Of a stretch of DNA of 64,000 nucleotides, positions 9,983-19,247 are shown piece after piece. Source of the stretch: Novosphingobium sp. Rr 2-17 (lineage in GTDB: Bacteria > Pseudomonadota > Alphaproteobacteria > Sphingomonadales > Sphingomonadaceae). A program made the position numbers and the translations under genes. The stretch is from NCBI RefSeq assembly GCF_000272475.1, contig NZ_AKFJ01000008.1, positions 46,121 to 110,120 on the forward strand, read 5' to 3'. The notes under the pieces are model-generated. The model did not search any database. It had not been told where the DNA came from and was given only the letters and a program-made list of their open reading frames with translations. Position 1 is the stretch's first letter. The number at the start of each line of letters is the position of its first letter.

Positions 9983-10317
9983 TTAAATCTCCTGCTCCAC
10001 AGGGACGCTAGTCGCAGCCCCCATCTCAACGCTGATCACCCGACCGGTTAAACGGCAAAAGCCCGGTTAGTGGAAACGTGTGCAAATGCACGCGGCCCTT
10101 TCCGGACTACCGTTATTGTCGAGTGAATGGCGCGCTTAGAACGATTCGCTGCCAGTGTCAACGCCCCGCGAGGCGTAAACACGGCTACCCGCGGGGCCAC
10201 AGGCCGAGCGGGGTATTGGTTCCATCGTCGCATATACAGCGACCCTACCGCAATACGCACGCACAGTCAAAAAACCTTGATGCGGCCCTAAGCGCCACCC
10301 GCCGTCACCAATCGCCA
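9983..10317. other. gene-free leader region upstream of rpsM
   Basis: 335 bp separate rpsM from the stop of the SRPBCC gene. It holds an 8-bp hairpin (GCCCCGCG at 10163-10170 with CGCGGGGC at 10190-10197) and, on its rpsM side, a TTGACA-type promoter candidate. No convincing gene is seen on either strand. Confidence 0.6.
10133..10161 (-). promoter_or_regulatory. candidate promoter of the rpsM (alpha) operon
   Basis: On the minus strand, a perfect -35 TTGACA (10161-10156) is separated by 17 bp from TAAGCG (10138-10133), about 150 nt before the rpsM start. The -10 is weak, but its form (TAAGNG) resembles the candidate in front of rpsL. Confidence 0.45.
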
Positions 10318-11037
10318 TTACCTACCGACGTTCTTGCCATCTGCGTCCTTCGGCTCGTCCGCCAGCGGCAACACACCGCCATCCGCCGGTAACGGGGTGA
10401 TCTGCGCCGGCGGTTCTGCTGGTGGCCCCGCCGGCGGCCCCGCTTCCGGCACAGCGGCAGGGCCGGGAAACGCGGCGGAGAACGTGCCGCCCAGTTTTGC
10501 GGCGAGGCGCTGGAATTGTTCGCCGATCATCTCGTCCACCGCCGGTGCCAGCTTGTCGAACGGCGTCCGCGAATAGCCGCCGATCACGTATTCCACCAGC
10601 ATCTGCGTGCCACCCCCGGCTTCGTCAGCCTTGAGCTGAACCGTCAGGGTGCCGACCTCGGCATCGGCCTGGAGCGGGCCAAGCGCACCACTCATCCGCA
10701 GGGCTCGGGGCTTCTCGACGTAGATCACCCGCATATGCTCGACCCCGCCACGCACCGGGGCCTTGGCATCCGCGCCCGGCAGCACTTCGCAGAAGCAACC
10801 GCCCGGACGCGCGTCGATCGAGAGATTGGCCGCATCTTGCGACCAGGTATGCGCCGCATCCCACCACACCGAGGGCTTGACCAGGACCGCCCAGGTCTCT
10901 TGCGGTGTGGCCGGCACTTTGACGACGTGCCGCACCACAAAGCCCCGGTCGGTCAAATCCGCGACTCTAGCCGAGGCTGGTGCAGCAAGCAGGGTGAGCG
11001 CCGCTAACGGAGCTAGCGCGAATGCGAAGGACTTCAT
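10318..11037 (-). CDS. exported SRPBCC (START-like) family protein
   Basis: A 239-residue protein with a signal peptide (MKSFAFALAPLAALTLLAAPASA), then a SRPBCC/polyketide-cyclase-like fold (~residues 28-170: VVRHVVKVPATPQETWAVLVKPSVWWDAAHTW). A Pro/Ala-rich C-terminal tail follows (GPPAGPPAEPPAQITPLP). The ligand is unknown. The start at 11037 is preferred because it gives a clean signal peptide; an in-frame ATG at 11064 is less likely. It sits between adk and rpsM, where ribosomal operons normally have no such gene. Confidence 0.82.
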   Translation of the reverse strand: MKSFAFALAPLAALTLLAAPASARVADLTDRGFVVRHVVKVPATPQETWAVLVKPSVWWDAAHTWSQDAANLSIDARPGGCFCEVLPGADAKAPVRGGVEHMRVIYVEKPRALRMSGALGPLQADAEVGTLTVQLKADEAGGGTQMLVEYVIGGYSRTPFDKLAPAVDEMIGEQFQRLAAKLGGTFSAAFPGPAAVPEAGPPAGPPAEPPAQITPLPADGGVLPLADEPKDADGKNVGR

Positions 11038-11129
11038 CGGGAGAACCTGCCTGCCAAAACCCAAGCCGCGATCCTATCGCGCCCGGATGGCTAGCGCCAG
11101 CCCTCCCCTTCGAAGCGATCGCCTGCGGG

Positions 11130-11777
11130 CTAGCTTGCCAGAATGTCCTCGATGGCAGCGGTGACGTGGTTCATGTCGGCCATGCCGTCGACCTTGCTGA
11201 CGATACCGCGCGCTTCGTAGAACGGCAGGATCGGAGCAGTCTTGGCGCGATATTCGGCCATCCGGGTGCGCACGGTTTCGGCGTTATCGTCCGGACGGCG
11301 CTTGAACTCGGTGCCACCGCACTTATCGCAAGTACCGGGTACACGCGGCTGCTGGTACTTGTCGTGGTAACCCGCACCGCACGTTGCGCACGTGAAGCGA
11401 CCGGTAACGCGATCGACCAGGGCATTCTCGTTCACGTCCAGCTCGATCACATGGTCGAGCTTGCGGCCACGTTCCTCAAGGATCGCTTCGAGCGAAACCG
11501 CCTGCGCCTCGGTACGGGGATAGCCGTCGAAAATGGCGCCCGATTCGATACCCATGGCATCCAGTTCGTCACCAATCAGTGCCGAAACGATCTCGTCCGA
11601 GACCAGCTCGCCACGTTCCATCACCGCCTTGGCGGCCAGCCCGGTCGGCGTACCCGCCTTGACCGCTGCACGCAGCATGTCTCCGGTCGAAAGCTGGCGC
11701 ATGCCCAACTTCTCGACGAGACGCTGGGCCTGGGTGCCCTTCCCCGCCCCCGGCGGCCCAAGCAGAATGATGTTCAC
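11130..11777 (-). CDS. adk: adenylate kinase (long form, zinc-type lid)
   Basis: Catalyses ATP + AMP to 2 ADP. The GTG at 11777 is chosen as start because GAGGGG lies 7 nt upstream and the protein then begins MNIILLGPPGAGKGTQ, giving the standard 215 residues. The P-loop is at residues 7-15, and the AMP-site text STGDMLR and FDGYPRT is present. The lid carries four cysteines (130, 133, 150 and 153), the zinc-binding version. It follows secY, as in the classical spc operon, and precedes the inserted SRPBCC gene. Confidence 0.96.
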   Translation of the reverse strand: MNIILLGPPGAGKGTQAQRLVEKLGMRQLSTGDMLRAAVKAGTPTGLAAKAVMERGELVSDEIVSALIGDELDAMGIESGAIFDGYPRTEAQAVSLEAILEERGRKLDHVIELDVNENALVDRVTGRFTCATCGAGYHDKYQQPRVPGTCDKCGGTEFKRRPDDNAETVRTRMAEYRAKTAPILPFYEARGIVSKVDGMADMNHVTAAIEDILAS

Positions 11778-11847
11778 GCCATACCCCTCGTAGTTTGTTG
11801 TCTTGATAGTCGGTCGTTCGATAACGGACCGCCCAGCCCTCTCGGCC

Positions 11848-13215
11848 TTAGCGGACACGTCCTTTCAGCTTCGCCTTCTTGATCAGGTCGCCATACTGGT
11901 GAGCCAGCAAGTGCGACTGGATCTGCGTGATCGTATCGACGGTCACGTTGACGACGATCAGCAAGCTGGTGCCCCCCATGAACAACAACGGCAAGCCGGT
12001 CATCGACATGAAGTACTCCGGCACCGTGCAAACGATGGTCAGGTACGCCGCGCCAACCACGGTGATGCGGGTCAGGACATAGTCCAGATATGTCGCGGTG
12101 TTCTTGCCCGGACGAATGCCAGGAATGAAGCCGCCGTTCTTCTTCAGATTGTCCGCCGTCTCTTCCGGATTGAAGACGACCGCGGTGTAGAAGAAGCAGA
12201 AGAAGATGATGCCGGCTGCGTAGAGCAGCATGTACAGCGGCTTGCCGTGACCCAAGTACTGGTTGAGCGTGACCACGGCCTTGCCCATCGTCGATTCCGG
12301 GTTGAGCGAATTGCCTGCGAACTGGGTAATCGTCAGCGGCAGCAGCAGGAGCGAGCTGGCGAAGATCGGCGGGATGACGCCGGCGGTGTTGAGCTTGAGC
12401 GGCAAGTGGCTGCGATCGGCGTGCATCATGCCGCGCTGGGTGGCGCGCTTGGGATACTGGATCAGCAGGCGACGCTGGGCGCGCTCAGCAAAGCAGATCA
12501 TCAGGATCATCGCCACCACCAGCGCGATCAGCGCGACGATGAGGACCGAACCTGTATCACCGGCGCTATAGGCCTGGCCGACGTTGCTGGCGAAAGTCGG
12601 CATCTGGGCGACGATGCCGGCCATGATGATGAGCGATACGCCGTTGCCGATCCCGCGCGAGGTGATCTGTTCGCCCAGCCACAGCAGGAACATGGTGCCG
12701 CCAACGAGGCTGACGACCGCGCCGATGCGGAACATGATGCCCGGATCGACGACGGCGGGCAGGCCGTTCGACGCGCCATAGGCCTCCAGGCTCACTGCCA
12801 GGAAGTAACCCTGCAGCGCACACAGGCCAACGGTGCCATAGCGCGTGTACTGGTTCAGCTTCTTGCGGCCGGCCTCACCTTCCTTCTTCAACGCGACCAG
12901 CGCGGGATGGAGCGAGGCAGCCAACTGCACCACGATCGACGCGGTGATGTAGGGCATCACGCCTAGCGCGATCAGGCTCATGCGTGAGAGCGAGCCACCC
13001 GAGAAGGTGTTGAAGAGATCGAGGATGCCACCCTGCGTCTTGCTGTAGAGCTGGTTCAGGATCGTCGCGTTGACGCCCGGAAGCGGCACGAAGCTGAGGA
13101 ACCGGAACACGATCAGCGAGCCGATGGTGAACCAGATGCGGTTCTTCAGCTCGGTGGCCTTGGAGAAGTTGGCCAGGCTGATCGTGCTGGCGATATTGTC
13201 GGCGCGGGATGCCAT
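11848..13215 (-). CDS. secY: protein translocase subunit SecY
   Basis: A 455-residue, ten-span SecY, the channel subunit of the SecYEG translocon in the inner membrane. Start MASRADNIAS at 13215 agrees with sphingomonad SecY proteins; an upstream in-frame start at 13320 would add a non-conserved arm. FVPLPGVN near the first span and the cytoplasmic loop text GEAGRKKLNQYTRYGTV are typical. It lies between rplO and adk. The 268-bp gap to rplO contains a GC-rich stem-loop just after rplO. Confidence 0.97.
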   Translation of the reverse strand: MASRADNIASTISLANFSKATELKNRIWFTIGSLIVFRFLSFVPLPGVNATILNQLYSKTQGGILDLFNTFSGGSLSRMSLIALGVMPYITASIVVQLAASLHPALVALKKEGEAGRKKLNQYTRYGTVGLCALQGYFLAVSLEAYGASNGLPAVVDPGIMFRIGAVVSLVGGTMFLLWLGEQITSRGIGNGVSLIIMAGIVAQMPTFASNVGQAYSAGDTGSVLIVALIALVVAMILMICFAERAQRRLLIQYPKRATQRGMMHADRSHLPLKLNTAGVIPPIFASSLLLLPLTITQFAGNSLNPESTMGKAVVTLNQYLGHGKPLYMLLYAAGIIFFCFFYTAVVFNPEETADNLKKNGGFIPGIRPGKNTATYLDYVLTRITVVGAAYLTIVCTVPEYFMSMTGLPLLFMGGTSLLIVVNVTVDTITQIQSHLLAHQYGDLIKKAKLKGRVR

Positions 13216-13426
13216 GACGTTCGGAATGCCTCGAAATGTCGCTTTTTCGGATTCGCCCTTAGCGGCTACTGCCTGCCTTGTCGAACCTCGAAGGAAACTG
13301 GCCGGGAAGGAACTGGGCATATAGCCATTCAGCGAATGTCTGAAAGCCCCGTCGCCGGCGAAATAGGGTTATCGTCCGGCGCTGTACCCCGATTGTTGCA
13401 CTAAAGCTACAGCGCCAACAGCAAGA

Positions 13427-13454
13427 GAGGGCGAAGCGCCTGGCGCCCGCCCTC
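13427..13454 (-). terminator. stem-loop after rplO, possible weak terminator
   Basis: Arms GAGGGCG (13427-13433) and CGCCCTC (13448-13454) enclose an inner GGCGCC-type palindrome. On the minus strand it is followed by TCTTGCTGTT, a poor T-tract. It lies 30 nt after rplO and could lower read-through into secY. Confidence 0.4.
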
Positions 13455-13483
13455 CCGAAATGCTGGTGCTATCGCGCCGGGAC

Positions 13484-13963
13484 TCAGGCCGCGGCCTCTT
13501 CCTTGGCGGGAAGGATCACCGAACCGCCAAGCTTCTCGACTGCCGAGACGGCACCGGCGGAAGCACCAGCGACGTTGAATTCGACCTTCGAAGTCAACTC
13601 ACCCTTGGCGAGCAGGCGCACGCCGTGCTTGCCGCCACGAGCCAGGCCAGCAGCCTTGAGCGCGGCGTGATCGACAACCGCCGACACGTCGAGCTTGCCA
13701 GCTTCGATCGCCAACTGAACCATGCCCAGGTTGACGATCGCATAGTCCTTGGCGAACTTCTTGTTGCTGAAGCCGCGCTTAGGCAGACGCATGTGGAGCG
13801 GCATCTGGCCGCCTTCGAAGCCGGCGATGGAAACGCCCGAACGCGCCTTGGCGCCCTTCTGGCCACGTCCTGCGGTCTTGCCCTTGCCCGAGCCGATGCC
13901 ACGGCCAACGCGCATGCGGCGATGGCGTGAACCGGCGTTGTCGCGGATGTCATTCAGTTTCAT
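13484..13963 (-). CDS. rplO: 50S ribosomal protein L15
   Basis: A 159-residue L15, beginning [22 protein letters not shown] and containing the glycine/lysine-rich 23S rRNA-binding extension ([20 protein letters not shown]). An upstream in-frame ATG at 14026 would give a non-conserved 21-residue arm and is rejected. rpmD would normally be immediately upstream. Here a 1.2-kb lipoprotein gene and a terminator come between, so rplO may depend on a promoter in or near the inserted gene. Confidence 0.97.
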   Translation of the reverse strand: MKLNDIRDNAGSRHRRMRVGRGIGSGKGKTAGRGQKGAKARSGVSIAGFEGGQMPLHMRLPKRGFSNKKFAKDYAIVNLGMVQLAIEAGKLDVSAVVDHAALKAAGLARGGKHGVRLLAKGELTSKVEFNVAGASAGAVSAVEKLGGSVILPAKEEAAA

Positions 13964-14064
13964 GGTGTGCACTCGCTTTCGCTTTAGTCGCGCTTGATAG
14001 GAAGTGCGCGCCGTTAGCGGATGCAAGCGCGGATGTCACGCCCTGATTTTGGCGAAGAGCGCCG

Positions 14065-15288
14065 TCAGTTGGCCCCGCCGAAACCGACCACCAGCTTGGC
14101 GGTCTCGGGCACGCGGGTGCCGAAGGCGTCGCGCGCCGGAGTCCAGCGGACGATCTCGACCGCCAGCCCGCACAGTTCCTTGTCGAACGCCGGCGATTCC
14201 GACCCCGGGTCCATCCGGCAACTGGTGATGGCGCCGTCGGTATCGACGTCGAAGTTCATTTCGTGCTTGGCGAAACGCTGGCGGCTCAGTTCGTCCTCGT
14301 AGCGCTCCTTGAGTTCGCTGAAGGCATGGTTGAACTCGTTGAGGCTCGCATCCTGCCAGCGCGGCTTCTGCCGCAAGCTGGCGAACTGCTCTTCGGTCAC
14401 CAGCGGCCGCATCGCCCGGATCACCCCGTTCCACCGCATCACCCGCGCCACCTGCAAAGGCGATTCGCGATCGATCGCGCTCTGGCAAGCCGCACCGATC
14501 GGGCTTGCCTTGGCACGCAGCAGCGCTTGGGCGGCGGGCCAGCGATGATAGGCGATTGCCCAGGCCAACGGCGTCAGGCCGAACAAGTCCGGCGCGTTGA
14601 CGTCCTGCTTGTCGCGACTGATCAGGGTGCCGATGTCGGACACCGACCCGCGCCGCGCCGCCGCGCCCAACCCATGGGCCATTCGCGCGGTGCCCAGTTG
14701 CACGAAGCCGTAAGGCTGATCGACGCCGGCGTCGGTATCAGGTGCGGTCTCGGGCTTGGCCCCTGCCTTGTCGATCGGGCGGCAGACGTCGGCATAAGGG
14801 TAGCGCTTGTCGGCAAGCAGCACCGCGTTGTATCGGCGGCCAAAGCCCGTCGCGCCGCTCGCCAGGTCATTGCTCGTTGGAACCGCGCCGGGTGGCAGGA
14901 ACGCCAACGCCCGCACGGTCCAGGGCTGCAGGCCGCCCAGCACCCGGCACTGGACCCCGTAGGCCTCGGTATTGATGCCTTCGGCCGTGGTGGCAGCGGC
15001 GAGGCGGAAGTCCCCCGCATCGAGCGCGCGGTACGCTTCCGTGATGGCATTGGCCTCGCTGGCGGCCAGCAAGCGGCGCAGGCGATCGTCGGACTTGCGC
15101 AAGGCCTTCAGCCGCGCCTGGTCCGCCCGTTGATCGCCGCATGCGGCCAGGCTTTCGCCCTCGACCATCACGCTGCCTGCCGGTTCTTCCTTGCACGCGG
15201 CAAGGCTCACGAGCGCGACGCACAGCAGCGAAGCTGCAAACCGGCGACCGCGCACCACCGTTCCGAAAGAATGTCCAAAGCGCATCAT
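14065..15288 (-). CDS. lipoprotein with ankyrin-like and TonB-C-like regions, inserted in the spc operon
   Basis: A 407-residue lipoprotein with signal peptide and lipobox LAAC (cysteine at ~32). The middle region (about residues 205-290: AARRGSVSDIGTLISRDKQDVNAPDLFGLTPLAWAIAYHRWPAAQALLRAKAS in part) reads as degenerate ankyrin repeats. The last ~60 residues (DGAITSCRMDPGSES, LCGLAVEIVRWTPARD) resemble the C-terminal fold of TonB-type proteins. Function is unknown; an envelope binding role is an inference. It sits between rpmD and rplO on the same strand, after a terminator, and is not part of the usual r-protein set. Confidence 0.72.
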   Translation of the reverse strand: MMRFGHSFGTVVRGRRFAASLLCVALVSLAACKEEPAGSVMVEGESLAACGDQRADQARLKALRKSDDRLRRLLAASEANAITEAYRALDAGDFRLAAATTAEGINTEAYGVQCRVLGGLQPWTVRALAFLPPGAVPTSNDLASGATGFGRRYNAVLLADKRYPYADVCRPIDKAGAKPETAPDTDAGVDQPYGFVQLGTARMAHGLGAAARRGSVSDIGTLISRDKQDVNAPDLFGLTPLAWAIAYHRWPAAQALLRAKASPIGAACQSAIDRESPLQVARVMRWNGVIRAMRPLVTEEQFASLRQKPRWQDASLNEFNHAFSELKERYEDELSRQRFAKHEMNFDVDTDGAITSCRMDPGSESPAFDKELCGLAVEIVRWTPARDAFGTRVPETAKLVVGFGGAN

Positions 15289-15354
15289 GAGGCCGCCGCA
15301 AATAGCACGGTCGTCCGCTAGGGAAAGCGCAATATTGCCTGCGATCCGCGCATC

Positions 15355-15389
15355 AAAAGCGAAAGGCCCCGACGTTTCCGCCGGGGCCT
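15355..15389 (-). terminator. intrinsic terminator after rpmD
   Basis: Stem AGGCCCC/GGGGCCT (arms at 15364-15370 and 15383-15389, 12-nt loop) lies 34 nt after the rpmD stop. On the minus strand it is followed by TTCGCTTTT. It ends the upstream part of the spc operon before the inserted lipoprotein gene. Confidence 0.75.
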
Positions 15390-15422
15390 CTCAAATTCAG
15401 CGTAAACTCAACCCGTAAAGGT

Positions 15423-15599
15423 TCAGTCGACGATAGCCACCATGTGCGGGAGCTTTGCGATGGCACCGCGCACTTCGGCGGTGTCTTCGCGCTCGACGAC
15501 GCGGTGCATCTTGCCCAGGCCAAGACCGATGAGGATCTTCTTCTGGCTTTCGGGGCGACGGATCGGCGAGCCGATCTGCTTGATCTTGATCTTCGCCAT
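15423..15599 (-). CDS. rpmD: 50S ribosomal protein L30
   Basis: A 58-residue L30: [16 protein letters not shown] at the start and the conserved [16 protein letters not shown] in the middle. It is complete, 5 bp after the rpsE stop in the same direction. A terminator-like hairpin follows instead of rplO. Confidence 0.96.
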   Translation of the reverse strand: MAKIKIKQIGSPIRRPESQKKILIGLGLGKMHRVVEREDTAEVRGAIAKLPHMVAIVD

Positions 15600-15604
15600 G
15601 TCGA

Positions 15605-16351
15605 TTACTCCACGATGGCTTCGGCGGAGGCCTCAGCCTCTACTTCAGAAGCGCCACCACGACCCAGAAGGTCAGCGACCTTCTTGCCGCGACGCTGCGC
15701 CACCGACTTCGGCGAAGTCTGCGTGGTCAAAGCGTCAAAAGTGGCGCGGATCATGTTGTACGGGTTCGAGGTGCCGACCGACTTGGTCACGACGTCATGG
15801 ACGCCCAGGCTCTCGAACACGGCGCGCATCGGACCACCGGCGATGATGCCCGTACCGGCCGGAGCGGTACGCACGTTCACGCGACCGGCGCCGAAGTGGC
15901 CCTTACCGTCGTGGTGAAGCGTGCGGCCTTCCTTGAGCGGAACGCGGATCATCTTCTTCTTGGCCGAGGCAGTCGCCTTGGTGATCGCCTCAGGCACTTC
16001 GCGTGCCTTGGAGTGACCGAAGCCGACGCGACCCTTGCCGTCGCCCACGACGACCAGTGCTGCAAAGCCGAAGCGCTTGCCGCCCTTAACCGTCTTGGAA
16101 ACGCGGTTGATGTGGACGAGCTTCTCGATGAGCTCCTCGCCCTGGTCCTCGTCGTTGCGGTTGCCACCGCGACGGTCGTCACGACGACCGCCACCGCGGC
16201 CACCACGCTCGCCACCGCGATCGTTGCCGCCACGGCCACGACCACCGCCGCCACCACGACCGCCACGTCCACCGTCACGGGTTTCCTGTGGTGCGCCGCC
16301 CTGGGGGGCTTCAGCCGCGATGGGCTGCTCGTTGTTGTTTTCGTCTGCCAT
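15605..16351 (-). CDS. rpsE: 30S ribosomal protein S5 with RG-rich N-terminal extension
   Basis: The 248-residue protein is ~80 residues longer than the E. coli protein. The S5 core starts near residue 72 ([24 protein letters not shown]) and contains both the double-stranded RNA-binding domain and the ribosomal S5 C-domain. S5 works in decoding accuracy and helicase action at the mRNA entry. The first ~70 residues are a Gly/Arg/Asp-rich arm with RGG/RG motifs between residues 26 and 64, coded by a low-complexity tract at about 16155-16275. It overlaps nothing and sits 2 bp after rplR. Confidence 0.97.
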   Translation of the reverse strand: MADENNNEQPIAAEAPQGGAPQETRDGGRGGRGGGGGRGRGGNDRGGERGGRGGGRRDDRRGGNRNDEDQGEELIEKLVHINRVSKTVKGGKRFGFAALVVVGDGKGRVGFGHSKAREVPEAITKATASAKKKMIRVPLKEGRTLHHDGKGHFGAGRVNVRTAPAGTGIIAGGPMRAVFESLGVHDVVTKSVGTSNPYNMIRATFDALTTQTSPKSVAQRRGKKVADLLGRGGASEVEAEASAEAIVE

Positions 16352-16353
16352 GA

Positions 16354-16692
16354 TCAGAACTCCAGCCCGCCTTCGCGGGCGGCTTCGGCCAGCGCCTTGA
16401 CGCGACCGTGGTACAGGAAGCCGCCGCGATCGAAGACGACCGAGGTGTAGCCCGCGTTCTTAGCGGCCTCGGCGAGTTCCTTGCCAACGCGGGTAGCGGC
16501 GTCGATGTCGGTGCCCTTGGCGCCCAGCGTGTTAGCCGCAGCAACCGTGTGACCCTGCGCATCGTCGATGAGCTGCGCATAGATGTGACGGCCAGTGCGA
16601 TGCACGGACAGGCGAGCGCGGCCACCCGAACGCGCCTTGAGCGCGGTACGGACGCGGCGAGCGCGGCGTGCGAAGAGAGACAGCTTTGCCAT
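16354..16692 (-). CDS. rplR: 50S ribosomal protein L18
   Basis: A 112-residue L18, the 5S rRNA-binding protein of the central protuberance. It begins [20 protein letters not shown] (basic N-terminal arm) and holds [15 protein letters not shown] and [24 protein letters not shown], both typical. Its start codon shares one base with the rplF stop (TAATG), so translation is probably coupled. Confidence 0.97.
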   Translation of the reverse strand: MAKLSLFARRARRVRTALKARSGGRARLSVHRTGRHIYAQLIDDAQGHTVAAANTLGAKGTDIDAATRVGKELAEAAKNAGYTSVVFDRGGFLYHGRVKALAEAAREGGLEF

Positions 16693-17225
16693 TACTTCTT
16701 CTTCCCTTCCTTGCGGAAGATATACTCGCCGCGATACGCGATACCCTTGCCCTTGTAAGGCTCAGGCTTGCGCCAGCGACGAATCTCGGCCGCAATCTGG
16801 CCGACCTTCTGCTTGTCGATACCGGAAATCTCGATCGTGGTGTTGTCCGGCGTCTTGATCTCGATGCCTTCGGGCACGGCGATATCGACGTCGTGCGAAT
16901 AACCGAGCTGCAGCTTCAGGTTCTTGCCCTGAGCGGCGGCACGGTAGCCGACGCCCTTGATGTCGAGAACCTTAGTGAAGCCGTTGGTCACGCCTTCCAT
17001 CAGGTTCGACACCAGAGTGCGCTGAAGGCCCCAGTGGCTGCGCGACTGCTTGGTCTGGCCGACGGGCGAGACGGCGACGGAGCCGTCTTCGACCGCGTAG
17101 GTCACCAGGTCCGACAGACCCAGGGTCAGGGTGCCCTTGGGGCCCTTTACCGAAAGCGTGCCGTTGTCGATGGCGGCAGTGACCCCGTTGGGGATCGCTA
17201 CCGGCTTCTTACCGATGCGGCTCAT
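16692..17225 (-). CDS. rplF: 50S ribosomal protein L6
   Basis: A 177-residue L6 near the factor-binding site. [17 protein letters not shown] and the C-terminal [24 protein letters not shown] region are conserved. It is linked by single-base TAATG overlaps to rpsH upstream and rplR downstream. Confidence 0.97.
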   Translation of the reverse strand: MSRIGKKPVAIPNGVTAAIDNGTLSVKGPKGTLTLGLSDLVTYAVEDGSVAVSPVGQTKQSRSHWGLQRTLVSNLMEGVTNGFTKVLDIKGVGYRAAAQGKNLKLQLGYSHDVDIAVPEGIEIKTPDNTTIEISGIDKQKVGQIAAEIRRWRKPEPYKGKGIAYRGEYIFRKEGKKK

Positions 17226-17620
17226 TAGAAGACCTCCGCAAGCACTTCGCCGCCGACGTTCTGCGAGCGTGCTTCGGCATCCGAGAGCACGCCACGCGGC
17301 GTCGAGACGATGGTGATGCCAAGGCCGTTGCGCACAACCGGGAGTTCCTTGGAACCCGAGTAGACGCGGCGGCCCGGCTTGGACACGCGAGCGATGTGCT
17401 TGATGGCGGGTTCGCCTTCGAAGTACTTCAGCTCGATGCGAAGCTGCGGATGCGCACCGGTTGCATCATCGGAGTAGCCACGGATGTAGCCCTCGCGCTG
17501 AAGCACCTCGAGCACACGGGCACGAAGCTTGGAGGCCGGCGACAGGATCGAATCCTTCTTCGCCTGCTGGCCGTTGCGGATGCGGGTGAGCATATCACCC
17601 AGGGGATCGGTCAATGCCAT
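17225..17620 (-). CDS. rpsH: 30S ribosomal protein S8
   Basis: A 131-residue S8, the central-domain 16S rRNA binder, which in E. coli also represses the spc operon by binding a leader near rplE. It starts [18 protein letters not shown] and ends in the conserved [20 protein letters not shown] region. Whether autoregulation applies here is not shown by the sequence. Confidence 0.97.
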   Translation of the reverse strand: MALTDPLGDMLTRIRNGQQAKKDSILSPASKLRARVLEVLQREGYIRGYSDDATGAHPQLRIELKYFEGEPAIKHIARVSKPGRRVYSGSKELPVVRNGLGITIVSTPRGVLSDAEARSQNVGGEVLAEVF

Positions 17621-17630
17621 CTTCGTACCC

Positions 17631-17936
17631 TTACCAGCTCGACTTGGTCACGCCGGGGATCATGCCCTTGTTGGCAAGATCGCGCAGCTCGATGCGGCAC
17701 AAGCCGAACTTGCGGTAGTAACCGCGCGGACGACCGGTCGTCGCGCAACGGTTGCGAACCCGGGTGGGGTTTGCATTGCGCGGGATCTCGGACAGCTTCA
17801 GGCGTGCAATGAGACGCTCGGTTTCTTCGAGCGAGTTATCATCGGCAACGGCCTTCAGGCGCGCGTACTTACCAGCATACTTCTTGACGAGGGCCTTACG
17901 ACGCTCGTTCTTGTTCACGGAACTCAGTTTCGCCAT
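17631..17936 (-). CDS. rpsN: 30S ribosomal protein S14 (zinc-independent type)
   Basis: A 101-residue S14 of the long form without CXXC zinc ligands. Only two isolated cysteines are present, in [12 protein letters not shown] and FGLCRIELR. The text [20 protein letters not shown] is the usual N-terminus. It lies 10 bp from rpsH and ~30 bp from rplE. Confidence 0.97.
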   Translation of the reverse strand: MAKLSSVNKNERRKALVKKYAGKYARLKAVADDNSLEETERLIARLKLSEIPRNANPTRVRNRCATTGRPRGYYRKFGLCRIELRDLANKGMIPGVTKSSW

Positions 17937-17965
17937 GGACTTAAGCTCTCTTACTCAGGGGCGGC

Positions 17966-18544
17966 TCACGCCGCCTCCTGCTGTTCCGCCTCAGCGGGGA
18001 ACGGGAAACCAAACAGACGCAGCAGCTCGCGCGCCTCGTCGTCGGTCTTCGCGGTGGTGGTGACGATGATGTCCATGCCACGCACCTTGTCGATCTTGTC
18101 GTAGCTGACCTCTGGGAAGATGATCTGCTCTTTAAGACCCATCGCGTAGTTGCCGCGACCGTCGAACGACTTCGGGTTCAGACCACGAAAGTCGCGGATG
18201 CGAGGCATTGCGATCGTGACGAGACGGTCGAGGAACTCGAACATCCTTTCACGACGCAGCGTCACCTTGCAGCCGATCGGCATGCCTTCGCGCAGCTTGA
18301 ACTGTGCGATCGACTTGCGAGCCTTGGTGATGACGGGCTTCTGACCGGCGATGGCTTCCATTTCGGCCGCCGCGGTCTGGACCTTCTTCTTGTCTTGGCT
18401 CGCTTCGCCCACGCCCATGTTGAGGGTGATCTTTTCGATCTTGGGCACTTCCATCACGTTCTTGTAGCCGAACTTCTCGGTCATCGCCTTGACGATGTCC
18501 GCCTCGTACTTCGAACGCATACGGGGGATGTATTTCTCAACCAT
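17966..18544 (-). CDS. rplE: 50S ribosomal protein L5
   Basis: A 192-residue L5, which binds 5S rRNA and bridges to S13. [21 protein letters not shown] and the C-terminal [27 protein letters not shown] are conserved; a short Glu/Ala tail ends the protein. Its start overlaps the rplX stop by 8 bp. Confidence 0.97.
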   Translation of the reverse strand: MVEKYIPRMRSKYEADIVKAMTEKFGYKNVMEVPKIEKITLNMGVGEASQDKKKVQTAAAEMEAIAGQKPVITKARKSIAQFKLREGMPIGCKVTLRRERMFEFLDRLVTIAMPRIRDFRGLNPKSFDGRGNYAMGLKEQIIFPEVSYDKIDKVRGMDIIVTTTAKTDDEARELLRLFGFPFPAEAEQQEAA

Positions 18545-18854
18545 CGATGGTCTCCCCGGACTTCACGGCCACACGGACCTTCTTGCCGTCCTTGACTTCG
18601 AAGCGAACGCGGGTCGGCTTGCCGTCCTTGTCCGCAACGGCGACCTTGCAGATCGCCATCGGAGCCGGCGTACGGTCGATGCCACCCTGCGGGTTCGCTT
18701 GCGTTGGCTTGCGGTGACGGGTCGCGACGTTCACGCCCTCAACCACGACCTTGCCATCCTTGGGGATGACCTGGAGCACGGTGCCCGAGCGGCCCTTGTC
18801 CTTGCCGGACAGGACGACGACAGCGTCACCCTTCTTGATCTTCGCGGCAGCCAT
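18537..18854 (-). CDS. rplX: 50S ribosomal protein L24
   Basis: A 105-residue L24, an assembly initiator of the large subunit. It has a KOW motif near the N-terminus ([25 protein letters not shown]). It overlaps rplN by one base and rplE by 8 bp, suggesting coupled translation. Confidence 0.97.
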   Translation of the reverse strand: MAAAKIKKGDAVVVLSGKDKGRSGTVLQVIPKDGKVVVEGVNVATRHRKPTQANPQGGIDRTPAPMAICKVAVADKDGKPTRVRFEVKDGKKVRVAVKSGETIDG

Positions 18855-19222
18855 TACAGCACCTCCGGCGCGAGCGAGATGATCTTCATGAAACCGCGGC
18901 CGCGCAGTTCGCGCACCACGGGGCCGAAGATACGAGTGCCGATCGGCTCTTCGTTCTTGTTGATCAGCACGGCAGCATTGCTGTCGAAGCGGATCACGCT
19001 GCCATCGGTACGGCGCACGTCCTTGCGGGTGCGCACGATGACGGCGCGGTGAACGTCGCCCTTCTTGACGCGAGCACGGGGCTGCGCTTCCTTGATCGAC
19101 ACCACGATGATGTCGCCAACGCCTGCGGTACGACGCTTAGAGCCACCCAGCACCTTGATGCACTGGACGCGCTTGGCGCCGCTGTTGTCCGCGACGTCGA
19201 GATTGGATTGCATCTGGATCAT
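18854..19222 (-). CDS. rplN: 50S ribosomal protein L14
   Basis: A 122-residue L14 with [28 protein letters not shown] and the C-terminal [23 protein letters not shown] typical of the family. It is the first gene of the spc block. The 162 bp between it and rpsQ contain a terminator-like structure and a short hairpin (19248-19266). Confidence 0.97.
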   Translation of the reverse strand: MIQMQSNLDVADNSGAKRVQCIKVLGGSKRRTAGVGDIIVVSIKEAQPRARVKKGDVHRAVIVRTRKDVRRTDGSVIRFDSNAAVLINKNEEPIGTRIFGPVVRELRGRGFMKIISLAPEVL

Positions 19223-19247
19223 CGATCCGGGTCCTTCTCAACTGGCT

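Noticed and set aside
16155..16280. Repetitive tract that could be taken for a CRISPR-like or satellite array
   Set aside because: It is the coding sequence of the S5 RG-rich arm; no spacer-repeat structure.
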